The translations under genes and the position numbers were made by a program. A model generated the notes under the pieces. The model was not told the origin of the DNA, made no database searches, and saw only the letters and a list, made by a program, of their open reading frames with translations. From Cupriavidus sp. UYMMa02A (GTDB taxonomy: Bacteria; Pseudomonadota; Gammaproteobacteria; Burkholderiales; Burkholderiaceae): DNA of 53,835 nucleotides. Below, piece by piece: positions 11,809 through 21,188 of the stretch. The stretch spans positions 1 to 53,835 of the forward strand of contig LRMT01000071.1 of the NCBI GenBank assembly GCA_001725945.1, given 5' to 3'. Within the stretch, counting starts at the first letter, position 1. Every line of letters begins with the position of its first letter.

Positions 11809-12970
11809 ATGCAAGTTTTCTGGTTTATTCCGACCCATGGCGACAGCCGCTACCTGGGCACGCCCGAAGGCGCGCGCGAGGTGGGCATCGACTACCTGAA
11901 GCAGGTAGCCGTCGCCGCCGACACGCTGGGCTACGAGGGCGTGCTGATTCCCACCGGCCGTTCCTGCGAAGACCCGTGGGTGGTGGCTTCTGCACTGGCC
12001 GCAGTGACCCGGCGCTGCGTTTCCTCGTGGCCGTGCGGCCGGGTTTGATGACGCCGACGCTGGCCGCGCGCATGGCGGCCACGTTCGACCGCATTTCTGG
12101 CGGCCGGCTGCTGGTCAACCTTGTGACCGGCGGCGATGTGGCCGAACTGGAAGGCGACGGGCTGTTCCTGGATCACGCCGCACGCTATGAAGCTTCATCC
12201 GAATTCATCCGCATCTGGCGCGACGTGCTCGCGGCCAGCCATGACAGCGGCGAGATCGACTTCGAAGGGCGGCACCTGACGGTGAAGGGCGCGCGCGTGC
12301 TGTACCCGCCGGTGCAGCGTCCGCATCCGCCCGTGTATTTCGGCGGCTCTTCCGCCGCCGCGCATGAACTGGCGGGCGAGCAGGTCGATACCTACCTGAC
12401 CTGGGGCGAGCCGCGGCCGATGTCGCGCTGAAGCTCGCCGATGTGCGCCGGCATGCCGAGCGCCACGGCCGCACGGTGAAGTTCGGCATCCGCCTGCACG
12501 TGATCGTGCGCGAGACCGAGGCCGCCGCGTGGGCCGCTGCGGACGATCTCATCAGCCGCCTGGACGACGAGACCGTGGCGCGTGCGCAGGCGGTGTTTGC
12601 CAGGATGGACTCGGAGGGCCAGCGCCGCATGGCCGCATTGCATGCCGGCGGCAGCAAGCGCACGCGTGACGCGCTGGAAATCAGCCCGAACCTGTGGGCC
12701 GGCGTGGGCCTGGTGCGCGGCGGCGCGGGCACGGCGCTGGTCGGTGATCCGCAGCAGGTGGCCGAGCGCATCCGCGAATACTCGGAGCTGGGCATCGATA
12801 CCTTCGTGCTGTCGGGCTACCCGCACCTTGAGGAAGCCTACCGATTCGCGGAACTGGTGTTTCCGTTGCTGCCGCTCGCGGTGCGCAACAAGCTGCCGGG
12901 GCAGGTGCTTTCCGGCCCGTTTGGTGAAGTCATGGCAACCGGCATCGTGCCGCGCGCCTCGCAAAGCTGA
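11809..12970 (+). CDS. ssuD: FMNH2-dependent alkanesulfonate monooxygenase SsuD (two frameshifts)
   Basis: SsuD releases sulfite from C2-C10 alkanesulfonates using FMNH2 and oxygen. It is a luciferase-like TIM barrel of about 387 residues: [70 protein letters not shown] and [19 protein letters not shown] are all near-diagnostic. Frameshifts near 12012 (CGCCTGCG to CGCTGCG) and near 12415 (CCGCCGGCC to CCGCGGCC) split it into three readings. It lies between ssuA and ssuC, as in other ssu operons. Confidence 0.95.
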
Positions 12971-12980
12971 GGAGGCCGCC

Positions 12981-13784
12981 ATGTCTGCTCACCTGATTGC
13001 ATCGCCGCGACGTGACTGGCGCTTCGTGGCGCGCACGCTGGCGCCGTGGGTCGTGCCGGCGCTGCTGCTCGTCGCCTGGCAGGCCGCATCGCAGTACGGG
13101 TGGCTGTCGACGCGCGTGCTGCCTGCGCCGTTGGCCGTGGTGAAGGCGGCGTGGGAACTGGCCCGCTCGGGCGAACTGTGGACGCACGTCTGGGTCAGCA
13201 CCTGGCGCGCCACGGTGGGCCTCGCGGCGGGCGGGGGCCTGGGCCTGTTGCTGGGGCTGCTGACCGGCACGTTTCGCAGCGCGGCCACGTTGCTGGACAG
13301 CACGCTGCAGATGGTCCGCAACATCCCGACGCTCGCGCTGATCCCGCTCGTGATCTTGTGGTTCGGCATCGACGAGACCGCCAAGCTGTTCCTGGTCGCG
13401 CTCGGCGTGTTCTTCCCGGTGTACCTGAACACGTTTCACGGCATCCGTGCCGTCGATCCGGGCCTGATCGAGATGGCGCGCAGCTACGGGCTGTCGGGCT
13501 GGCGCCTGTACCGCGAGGTGATCCTCCCCGGCGCGCTGCCCAACATCCTCGTCGGCGTGCGTTTCTCGCTGGGCCTGATGTGGGTGATCCTGATCGTGGC
13601 CGAGACCATCTCCGCGCAGTCGGGCATCGGCTACATGACCATGAACGCGCGCGAATTCCTGCAGACCGACGTGGTGCTCGTGGGCATCCTGCTCTACGCG
13701 CTGCTCGGCAAGCTGGCCGATGTGCTGTCACGCGGGCTGGAGCGTTACTGGCTGCGCTGGCATCCGGGCTACCAGTCCGCCTGA
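12981..13784 (+). CDS. ssuC: Aliphatic sulfonate ABC transporter permease SsuC
   Basis: Inner-membrane permease of the sulfonate importer; 267 residues, frame intact. It has six predicted membrane segments and the EAA-type coupling loop DPGLIEMARSYGLSGWRLYR-EVILPGALPNILVG that contacts the SsuB ATPase. ATG 12981 follows GGAGGCCGCC ten bases after the ssuD stop and begins a normal short cytoplasmic leader; an upstream in-frame start would overlap ssuD. It is flanked by ssuD and ssuB. Confidence 0.95.
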   Translation: MSAHLIASPRRDWRFVARTLAPWVVPALLLVAWQAASQYGWLSTRVLPAPLAVVKAAWELARSGELWTHVWVSTWRATVGLAAGGGLGLLLGLLTGTFRSAATLLDSTLQMVRNIPTLALIPLVILWFGIDETAKLFLVALGVFFPVYLNTFHGIRAVDPGLIEMARSYGLSGWRLYREVILPGALPNILVGVRFSLGLMWVILIVAETISAQSGIGYMTMNAREFLQTDVVLVGILLYALLGKLADVLSRGLERYWLRWHPGYQSA

Positions 13785-13796
13785 AGGAGAACCGAT

Positions 13797-14694
13797 ATGC
13801 AAAGCAATCCGGTGGAACAGGCTGCGCTGGCCTATGCCGATACACCGCTGAAGCTGGTCGGCACGAAGCGCCATGCCGAGGCACGGCCTGGCGGCGTGGC
13901 GCTGCGGGTGCAGCAAGTGGTCAAGCGCTATGACGGGCGCGAAGTACTGCACCGTATCGAACTTGATGCGGCCCCCGGCGAATTCGTTGCCATCGTGGGC
14001 CGCAGCGGCTGCGGCAAGAGCACCTTGCTGCGGCTGGTGGCGGGGCTGGAGCTATGCGACGAAGGCGCCATCACGCTCGACGCGCAACCGGCCCGCACGC
14101 AGCAGCAGGACATCCGCGTGATGTTCCAGGACTCGCGCCTGCTGCCGTGGAAGCGCGTGCTGGAGAACGTGGCGCTGGGCTGCCGCGGGAACGCCGCGAG
14201 CAAGCCGCGGCCGTGCTCGCGCAAGTTGGCCTTGCCGAGCGCGCGCATGCGTGGCCGGCTCGGCTCTCGGGCGGGCAGCGTCAGCGCGTTGCACTGCGCG
14301 CGCGCTCGTGCATCACCCGCGCCTGCTGCTGCTCGACGAGCCGCTCGGCGCGCTGGATGCGCTCACGCGCATCGAGATGCAGGGGCTGATCGAATCGCTG
14401 TGGACCCGGCTGGGCTTTACCGCGCTGCTGGTGACGCATGACGTGTCGGAAGCGGTGGCACTGGCCGACCGCATCGTGCTGATCGAAGATGGGCGCATCA
14501 CGATGGATGAGCCCGTCGCGCTCGCGAGGCCGCGGCAGCGTGGTTCAGCAACGTTTGCGCAACTGGAGGAACGGGTGCTGCGGCGGGTCATGCAGCACAC
14601 GCCGCCTGCCGGCTCCGCGCCGCAGGTGGAGCAGGAACCCACCGCCGACTGGTCGCTGGTGCGCACGGTGAAATCGGTGCGCTTCGCGGTGTAA
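13797..14694 (+). CDS. ssuB: Aliphatic sulfonate ABC transporter ATP-binding protein SsuB (two frameshifts)
   Basis: ATPase subunit of the sulfonate importer. Walker A is [18 protein letters not shown], the Q-loop region is [19 protein letters not shown], the ABC signature is [15 protein letters not shown], Walker B is [15 protein letters not shown], and the H-loop is [16 protein letters not shown]. Frameshifts near 14186 (GGCCTGCCG to GGCTGCCG) and near 14302 (one base lost in CTGGCGCGC) require three frames. A leader of about 35 residues precedes the ATPase domain. The start is 12 bases after ssuC, with GGAG upstream. Confidence 0.94.
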
Positions 14695-14760
14695 CGCATC
14701 CGGAACCCGCGCATCGTCATTACACAATCTTCATACGCCTTCACGAAAGGAGCTTCTATC

Positions 14761-14975
14761 ATGAGCATTCAGGCGATCAACGTACGCAACCAGTTCCGCG
14801 GCAAGGTTGCCGCCATCATCGAGGCCCGGTGGTTTCAGAAGTGGACGTGGAAACGCCGGCTGGCATTGTCACCTCGGTCATCACCACGCGCTCGATCCGC
14901 GATCTCGGCCTCACGCTGGGCAGCGAAGTCGTTGCGCTGGTCAAGGCCACCGAGGTGTCCATTGCCAAGCTGTAA
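14761..14975 (+). CDS. mop: Molbindin: molybdenum-pterin-binding TOBE-domain protein (frameshifted)
   Basis: A 71-residue single TOBE-domain protein of the molbindin (Mop) family, which forms hexamers that bind molybdate-type oxyanions. It reads SIQAINVRNQFRGKVAAIIEG then PVVSEVDVETPAG, IVTSVITTRSIRDLGL and GSEVVALVKATEVSIAKL, all typical. One frameshift near 14826 (GAGGGCCCG to GAGGCCCG) cuts it. ATG 14761 follows AAAGGAGC. It lies 66 bases after ssuB on the same strand, so it is probably co-transcribed with the sulfonate genes. Whether it buffers molybdate or another oxyanion there is not known. Confidence 0.9.
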
Positions 14976-15053
14976 GGTGCCGCGGGCCGTGTGCGCATGG
15001 CCCGCGATCTGACGGGAATATCGGCGCCGGGAGGCGCCAAAGGAAACTGAGGC

Positions 15054-15876
15054 ATGGCCATCGCAGGCGCGAACGCTCCGCAAGCCAGGTTGAGCGCGCT
15101 CGAGCGTTACCTTGAAACACTGCCGCGCCAGCCGCTGGTTGATCGCCAGCTTTGGCGTGATGGGCGCGGCCAGGTGCAGGGCCAGTTCTTCAACTGTTCG
15201 CTGACCAGCGCGTTCGAGCCGCTGGTAACGCTGGCCGAGCGCGAGGTCGTGGCGCACGAAGGGGCGATCCACACCTACGCGCAGGACGCGTCGGTCTGGC
15301 CGCATGGAGCTGTTCGCGATGGCGGCCGATGACGCCACGCTGGTATCGCTGGACCGGCTGTCGCGCCTGGTGCATGCGATCAACTACTTTGCCGCGGACG
15401 GTGCGCACAGGCTCGTGCTCAACGTGCACAACCGCCTGCTCGCCGCGGTGGCGGATGACCACGGCAGCGCCTTTCGGCGCGCGCTGCAGTCGCTCGGGCT
15501 GCCGCTCGAGCGCTTCGTGATCCAGGTGCCGGCCAGCGCCAATGACGACCTGCCGTTGCTGCTGCACGTGGTCGGCAATTACCGGCGCAACGGCTTTGCC
15601 GTCAGCCTGCAGGCGTCGGACCCGGCCGAGGCCGGCGCGCTGATGGCGCATGCCTTGCCCGACTGGCTCAAGCTCGATATGCGACGTATCTGGACCGACC
15701 GCCAGCTCGCCGGGTTGTGCGCAAGTGCCGCCAATGCGGGCGTCACGCTGATCGGCAGGCGGCTGCAGGATGCACAGAGCGTGGAGCGCCTGCAGGCGGC
15801 TGGCATCGGATTGGGGCAAGGGGCGTTCGCGGGCGGGCCGGTGACGCCGGCGGCCTGCGTGAGAGACGGGCAGTGA
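15054..15876 (+). CDS. Degenerate EAL-domain protein (frameshifted)
   Basis: The protein (about 273 residues) resembles the EAL fold of cyclic-di-GMP phosphodiesterases: FEPLVTLAEREVVAHEGAI at the position of the EAL motif, LFAMAADDATLVSLDRLSR, LVLNVHNRLL, and the lysine-bearing strand LPDWLKLDMRRIW. The EAL tripeptide reads EGA, and the DDFG-type metal motif is replaced by QASDPAEAG. Catalysis is therefore doubtful, and a regulatory or binding role like that of YdiV-type proteins is possible. A frameshift near 15301 (one C lost before GCATGGAG) divides it. It sits between the sulfonate and sulfate transport genes, all on one strand. Confidence 0.75.
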
Positions 15877-15889
15877 GCGAGGAGGTGGC

Positions 15890-16549
15890 ATGACGGATAG
15901 CAGCAAGCCGGTTCCGCGACTGGAGATTCCCCGGCACCTGCAGGTGCTGACCGTGCCGGGCCTGCATGGCAGCGGCCCGGGACACTGGCAGAGCCGCTGG
16001 GAGCAGCGCTTCCCGGACTGGCAGCGCGTCGAGCAGCACGACTGGTCGCGCCCGAGCCTGACGTTATGGGCTGAGCGCTTGTCAGAGGGCGTGATGCGCG
16101 CGCAGCGCGTGGCGGCGCGCGGCGCGGTACTGGTCGCCCACAGCTTCGGCTGCCTGGCCGCGTTGAGACAGGCGGCGCTCGACCCGGCCGGTATTGCCGG
16201 CGCATTGCTGGTGGCGCCGGCCGATCCGGACAAGTTCGGCGTTGCCCACCTGTTGCCGACCTACCGGCTGCCTTTCCCGACCATCCTGGTCGCGAGCCGC
16301 AATGATCCCTGGATGCCCCAGCGCACCGCCTTCAGCTGGGGCACGCTGTGGGGCAGCGAACTCGTTGATGCGGGCAGCCTGGGTCACATCAATGCGGATT
16401 CGGGACTTGGCGAGTGGGGCGAAGGGCTAGGCCTGCTCGGCACTTTGTTCCAGCGTATCGCCTTCGAAGGTAGCGCCGAAGCCACAGGCGACCAGGCCGG
16501 CCCGTGGGAGGCAGGCGTGGAGGTCGCGTCCACAGTGCCTTATATCTAA
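15890..16549 (+). CDS. RBBP9/YdeN family serine hydrolase
   Basis: A 219-residue intact alpha/beta hydrolase of the RBBP9/YdeN family. The family marker is VPGLHGSGPGHWQSRWE. The nucleophile serine is in LVAHSFGCLAAL, the acid in VASRNDPWMP and the histidine in GSLGHINADSGLGEWGEG. Substrates for this family are not established. The tail after LFQRIAF (about 30 residues) is unusual and acidic. It starts 13 bases after the EAL gene stop with GAGGAGG upstream, so the two are likely co-transcribed; the promoter region for cysT follows it. Confidence 0.88.
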   Translation: MTDSSKPVPRLEIPRHLQVLTVPGLHGSGPGHWQSRWEQRFPDWQRVEQHDWSRPSLTLWAERLSEGVMRAQRVAARGAVLVAHSFGCLAALRQAALDPAGIAGALLVAPADPDKFGVAHLLPTYRLPFPTILVASRNDPWMPQRTAFSWGTLWGSELVDAGSLGHINADSGLGEWGEGLGLLGTLFQRIAFEGSAEATGDQAGPWEAGVEVASTVPYI

Positions 16550-16683
16550 ATCGTCTAAGAAAATTCGTAAAGATTCGTTCTGTTTATAAGGACGCATCTG
16601 CAGAATCTGTCTCGTAGGCCGCGCCTTATGCGCCGGTTTCATCGATGAGGCCCATGCAACGGGCCCATCACAGACGAGACGAC

Positions 16684-17639
16684 ATGCCACCCTCCATCTC
16701 CCTGGCGGACACGCCGCCACCGGCCGCGCGGGATCCGCGCGCACCCGCAGTGCGCCAGGACGCAACGGCCGCCAGCGCTTTACGGTGCTGCCGGGCTTCG
16801 GCCTGTCGCTGGGCTTCACGATCTTCTACCTGACGCTGATCGTCCTGATCCCGTTGTCGGCCGTGTTCCTCAAGACGTTCACGATGACGTGGGACGCCTT
16901 CTGGACGACGGTGACCGCGCCGCGCGTGGTCGCTTCCTATCAGCTGAGCTTCGGTGCCTCGCTGATCGCGGCGGTCATCAATACGGTCTTCGGGCTGGTG
17001 GTGGCCTGGGTGCTGGTGCGCTACCGCTTCCCGGGCAAGCGCCTGATCGACGCGCTGGTGGACCTGCCGTTCGCGCTGCCCACCGCAGTCGCCGGTATCG
17101 CGCTGACGGCGCTGTTCGCGGGCAACGGCTGGATCGGCCGCTACCTGGAGCCGCTCGGCATCAAGGTGGCCTTCACCCCGCTGGGCGTGGTGGTGGCGCT
17201 GACCTTTATCGGCCTGCCGTTCGTCGTGCGCACGGTGCAGCCGGTGCTGGAAGACGTCGAGCAGGAACTCGAAGAGGCTGCGGCCAGCCTGGGCGCCACG
17301 CGCCTGCAGACCTTTGTGCGCGTGATCCTGCCGGCCATCCTGCCGGCGCTGCTGACGGGCTTTGCGCTGTCGTTCGCGCGTGCCACCGGCGAGTACGGCT
17401 CGGTGGTCTTCATCTCCGGCAACATGCCGATGGTCTCGGAAATCGCGCCGCTGATGATCTATTCCAAGCTCGAGCAATACGACTATGCGGGCGCGACCGC
17501 GGTGGCCGTGGTGATGCTGGTGATTTCCTTCGCGCTGCTGCTGCTGATCAACCTGCTGCAGGCCTGGACCCGCCGCCATCAGTCCGGCGTGCGCGGTGAC
17601 CTGGCCCCTGAAGTGCTCGCCACGGCCAAGGAGCACTGA
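16684..17639 (+). CDS. cysT: Sulfate ABC transporter permease CysT (frameshifted)
   Basis: First permease of the sulfate/thiosulfate importer. The core is clear: [40 protein letters not shown] and the coupling loop [20 protein letters not shown], then [18 protein letters not shown]. The initial segment from ATG 16684 ([17 protein letters not shown]) is in another frame; one lost G near 16769 (ACGGGCCGCCAG expected) joins it to RFTVLPGFG. The gene starts cysT-cysW-cysA. The 134 bases upstream are relatively AT-rich (TTCGTAAAGATTCG at about 16564-16577) and probably contain the promoter and CysB site, though no consensus can be pinned down. Confidence 0.94.
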
Positions 17640-17640
17640 C

Positions 17641-18564
17641 ATGGCCGGCGCAATTTCGGGTCGCCTCGGGCGGCTGGGCCCGACCCATCACAAGTTCGAC
17701 GCCACCGGCGAAGCCGCGTGGGTCCGCTACACGCTGATCGCCGTGGCAGTGCTGTTCCTCACGCTGTTCCTGTTCGTGCCGCTGGCCTCGGTCTTCTATG
17801 AGGCGCTGCGCAAGGGTGTGCAGACCTATTGGGAAGCGCTGGTCGAGCCAGATGCGCTGTCTGCCATCCAGCTCACGCTGACGGTGGCTGCCATCGCGGT
17901 GCCGCTGAACCTGGTGTTCGGCGTGGCGGCGGCCTGGGCCATCGCCAAGTTCGAGTTTCCGGGCAAGAACCTGCTGACCACGCTGATCGACCTGCCGTTC
18001 TCGGTGTCGCCGGTGATCTCGGGCCTGGTCTACGTGCTGCTGTTCGGCGCGCAGGGCTGGTTCGGCCCGTGGCTGGAGGCGCACGACGTCAAAATCATGT
18101 TCGCGGTGCCGGGCATCGTGCTGGCCACCATCTTCGTGACCTTCCCGTTCGTGGCGCGCGAGCTGATCCCGCTGATGCAGGCGCAGGGCAGTGAAGAGGA
18201 AGAAGCGGCCATCGTGCTGGGCGCCTCGGGCTGGCAGACCTTCCGGCACATCACGCTGCCCAATATCCGCTGGGGCCTGCTGTATGGCGTGATCCTGTGC
18301 AATGCGCGGGCGATGGGCGAGTTCGGCGCGGTCTCGGTGGTGTCGGGCCATATCCGCGGGCTGACCAACACCATGCCGCTGCACGTGGAGATTCTCTACA
18401 ACGAGTACAACTTTGCGGCGGCATTCGCGGTGGCATCGCTGCTGACGCTGCTGGCCCTGGTCACGCTGGGCATCAAGACGCTGGTCGAATTGCGCGCCCG
18501 CAAGGAACATCAGGCCGCTGCCACGGAACATCCGCTGGCCGCACTGCAAGGACAGGCATCATGA
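17641..18564 (+). CDS. cysW: Sulfate ABC transporter permease CysW
   Basis: Second permease of the sulfate importer; 307 residues, frame intact. Motifs include [20 protein letters not shown], the EAA-type loop [20 protein letters not shown], and [21 protein letters not shown], characteristic of CysW. Six membrane segments are visible. ATG 17641 immediately follows the cysT stop; its own TGA overlaps the ATG of cysA. The tight packing indicates a single operon. Confidence 0.96.
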   Translation: MAGAISGRLGRLGPTHHKFDATGEAAWVRYTLIAVAVLFLTLFLFVPLASVFYEALRKGVQTYWEALVEPDALSAIQLTLTVAAIAVPLNLVFGVAAAWAIAKFEFPGKNLLTTLIDLPFSVSPVISGLVYVLLFGAQGWFGPWLEAHDVKIMFAVPGIVLATIFVTFPFVARELIPLMQAQGSEEEEAAIVLGASGWQTFRHITLPNIRWGLLYGVILCNARAMGEFGAVSVVSGHIRGLTNTMPLHVEILYNEYNFAAAFAVASLLTLLALVTLGIKTLVELRARKEHQAAATEHPLAALQGQAS

Positions 18565-19698
18565 GCATTCAGGTCAAGAACGTAGAGAAGCGCTTTGGCG
18601 ATTTTGTCGCGCTGGACAACGTCTCGCTGGACTTCGAAGAAGGCGAGCTGACTGCGCTGCTCGGTCCGTCCGGCTGCGGCAAGACCACGCTGCTGCGCAT
18701 CATCGCGGGGCTGGAGCGCGCCGATGCGGGCCAGATCGTGCTGGCCGGGCGCGATGCGTCCGAGCAGCACGTGCGTCAGCGTCAGGTCGGCTTCGTGTTC
18801 CAGCACTATGCGCTGTTCAAGCATATGAGCGTGTTCGAAAACGTGGCCTTCGGCCTGCGCGTGAAGCCGCGCGGCGACGCCCGAGTGAAGCGCAGATCCG
18901 CGAGAAAGTGAAGTCGCTGCTGGAGCTGGTGCAGCTCGACTGGCTGGCCGACCGCTATCCCGCGCAGCTCTCGGGCGGCCAGCGTCAGCGCATCGCGCTG
19001 GCCCGCGCCCTGGCGGTGGAGCCGCGCGTGCTGCTGCTCGACGAGCCGTTCGGCGCGCTCGATGCCAAGGTACGCAAGGAGCTGCGCCGCTGGCTGCGCC
19101 GCCTGCATGACGAACTCCACGTGACCAGCGTGTTCGTCACGCACGACCAGGAAGAAGCGCTGGAGGTGGCCGACCAGGTGGTGCTGATGAACCGCGGCCG
19201 CGTCGAGCAGTTCGCTCGCCCGAGTCGGTCTACAACCATCCGGCCACGCCGTTCGTATTCGGCTTCCTCGGCAACGTCAACCTATTCCACGGGCGCCTGG
19301 AAGTGGGCGAGAGCGGCGGCCTGCTGCATACCGGCGAAGCGGTGCTGCCGGTGGTGGGCAGCGGCCACGAGACCGCCGGCGACGCCGTGGCCTATGTGCG
19401 CCCCCACGACCTGGACCTGGAACGCTACGCGCCAGGCACCGACGGCATCGCCGTGACGCTGCGCCGCGCACTGACGCTCGGCCCCGTGGCCCAGCTCGAA
19501 CTCGAGCGCGAGGACAACCAGGACGTAATCGAGGTGGCGCTGCCGCTCGAGCGCTTCCGCCACGCGGGCTTTCGTGAAGGCGAACTGCTCGCGGTGCGTC
19601 CGCGCCAGCTTCGGGTCTTTACCCAGCACCTACAACAACAACCCGGCGTGCGCGCCAACAGCGTGGCGACGAACGGGCAACAAGGGGCAGTGCGATGA
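18561..19698 (+). CDS. cysA: Sulfate ABC transporter ATP-binding protein CysA (two frameshifts)
   Basis: ATPase of the sulfate importer, about 380 residues. Walker A is [18 protein letters not shown], the Q-loop is [20 protein letters not shown], the signature is [17 protein letters not shown], Walker B is [20 protein letters not shown] and the switch histidine is in [21 protein letters not shown]-like C-terminal regulatory domain follows ([14 protein letters not shown]). Shifts lie near 18881 (one base lost before CCGAGTGAAGCG) and near 19213 (TTCGGCTCG to TTCGCTCG). ATG 18561 overlaps the cysW stop. Confidence 0.95.
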
Positions 19699-20641
19699 AC
19701 TTCCAGCAACTCCGATCGATCCGCGAGGCGGTGCGCCGCCAGTTCAACCTGACCGAGGTCGCCAACGCGCTCTACACCTCGCAGCCGGGCGTGTCGCGCC
19801 AGATCCGCGAGCTCGAAGAAGAGCTCGGCGTGGAAATCTTCGAGCGGTACGGCAAGCGCCTGACGGGGCTGACCGAGCCCGGCCGCGAGATCGTGCGCAT
19901 TGTCGAGCGTCTGCTGCTCGAGGCCGAGAACTTGCGCCAGGCCGGCGAAGAGTTTGCGGGCCGCCACACGGGCCGCCTGACGGTCGCCACGACGCACACG
20001 CAGGCGCGCTACGCGCTGCCGCGGGTGGTGCAGTCGTTCCGCCGCGAGTACCCGCATGTCACGCTGGCGCTGCAGGAGGCATCGCCGACGCATATCGTCG
20101 AGCTCCTGCTGACCGGGCAGGCCGACATCGGCATCGCGACCGAGGCGCTTGCTGCCGAGGCGGGGCTGACTTCGTTCGAGGCGTATTCCTGGCAGCACGT
20201 ACTGGTGGTTTCGCCGGACCATCCGCTGGCGCTCGTGCCCGAGCCTACGCTCGAAGACGTGGCCGGCTTCCCGCTGATCACGTATGACGCCGCTTCACCG
20301 GCCGCCGCAAGATCGACGGCGCCTTCGCCGAGGCTGGCCTGCAACCGGAAATCGTGCTGACGGCTCTGGACGCGGACGTGATCAAGACCTATGCGGAGCT
20401 CGAACTCGGCGTGGGCATCATCGCGTCGATGGCCTATGACGAGCGCAAGGACTCGGGCCTGGTGCGGATTTCGGCCGACCATCTGTTCGCTTCCAATACC
20501 ACCAGCGTGGCGCTGCGCCGCGGCGCGTACCTGCGCGACTACGCCCACGCCTTCATCAGCATGTTCGCGCCGCACTTGTCGCGTGACACCGTATCGAGCG
20601 TGCTGAGCGAAAGCGACGTGCGGCAGGCGCTGGCGGCCTGA
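19695..20641 (+). CDS. cysB: CysB-type LysR transcriptional regulator (frameshifted)
   Basis: LysR-family activator of sulfur assimilation, about 315 residues. The winged helix is [26 protein letters not shown] then YTSQPGVSRQIRELEEELG, the CysB/Cbl form. The effector domain includes TVATTHTQARYALPRVVQ (the sulfate/acetylserine pocket in CysB) and TALDADVIKTYAELELGVGI. One frameshift near 20290 (GCCGGCTTC to GCCGCTTC) interrupts it. The start overlaps the cysA stop, so the regulator is co-transcribed with its target operon. In known relatives CysB activates under sulfur limitation; that is expected here. Confidence 0.93.
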
Positions 20642-20910
20642 TCTCGGCGCTGGCTGCCGGCCAGCCTTACCGTAGCCGCCACGTCGCGGCGGCACTCTCC
20701 TGTGCAATGGGCGGCACTTGCCGCAGTCCGTCCCCGCCCCGCGCGCTTCGCGCCGTGCGCCCGCCGTTCGTCGCAAGATACTTTTCCTTCCGGGTCCGAG
20801 CGGCGTAAAGTGCCTGCACGTGCCGGGGATTCCTCGACAGAGCGACGCTCCTGGTCATGCTGCAGTGCAACAGATATTGCGCGCGATGCCATCAACGACG
20901 GAGAGAGACC

Positions 20911-21093
20911 ATGAGAACTGGCCGCACGGGCCGGGGCGCATTTGTCCCGCTGATCCTGATTCTGGTGGGAGGCGTGCTGCTGCTGCAGCACCGGGGCATG
21001 CTGCCAGCGCAATTCACGCATGATTGGTGGCCACTACTGCTGGTGGCCGCAGGCGTCGTGCTGCTGGCGCGCCGCATGGCGCTGCGGCGCTGA
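20911..21093 (+). CDS. Small LiaI/LiaF-like transmembrane protein
   Basis: A 60-residue protein with two hydrophobic segments: FVPLILILVGGVLLLQHRGM and WWPLLLVAAGVVLLARRM. This is the pattern of the LiaI-LiaF-like transmembrane region (DUF5668 type). ATG 20911 is preferred because it follows GGAGAGAGACC and starts the hydrophobic core; an upstream in-frame start adds a cysteine-rich leader unlike the family. The gene precedes a LytS/LytR-type two-component system on the same strand by 95 bases. LiaF-type proteins modulate envelope-stress kinases in Firmicutes; a similar role here is only a suggestion. Confidence 0.72.
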   Translation: MRTGRTGRGAFVPLILILVGGVLLLQHRGMLPAQFTHDWWPLLLVAAGVVLLARRMALRR

Positions 21094-21188
21094 CGCAGCG
21101 TGGCGCGCCGGAGCCTGGTGGCTGAGCGGCGCGGGTACCCTATGCATCCGGACCTCCACGCATTGCGCCAGACACAGGCCACGCTAAC

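Noticed and set aside
16609..16681. GTCTCGT / ACGAGAC inverted repeat in front of cysT
   Set aside because: Arms of 7 bases with a spacer of 59 bases can occur by chance; not strong enough to call a site.
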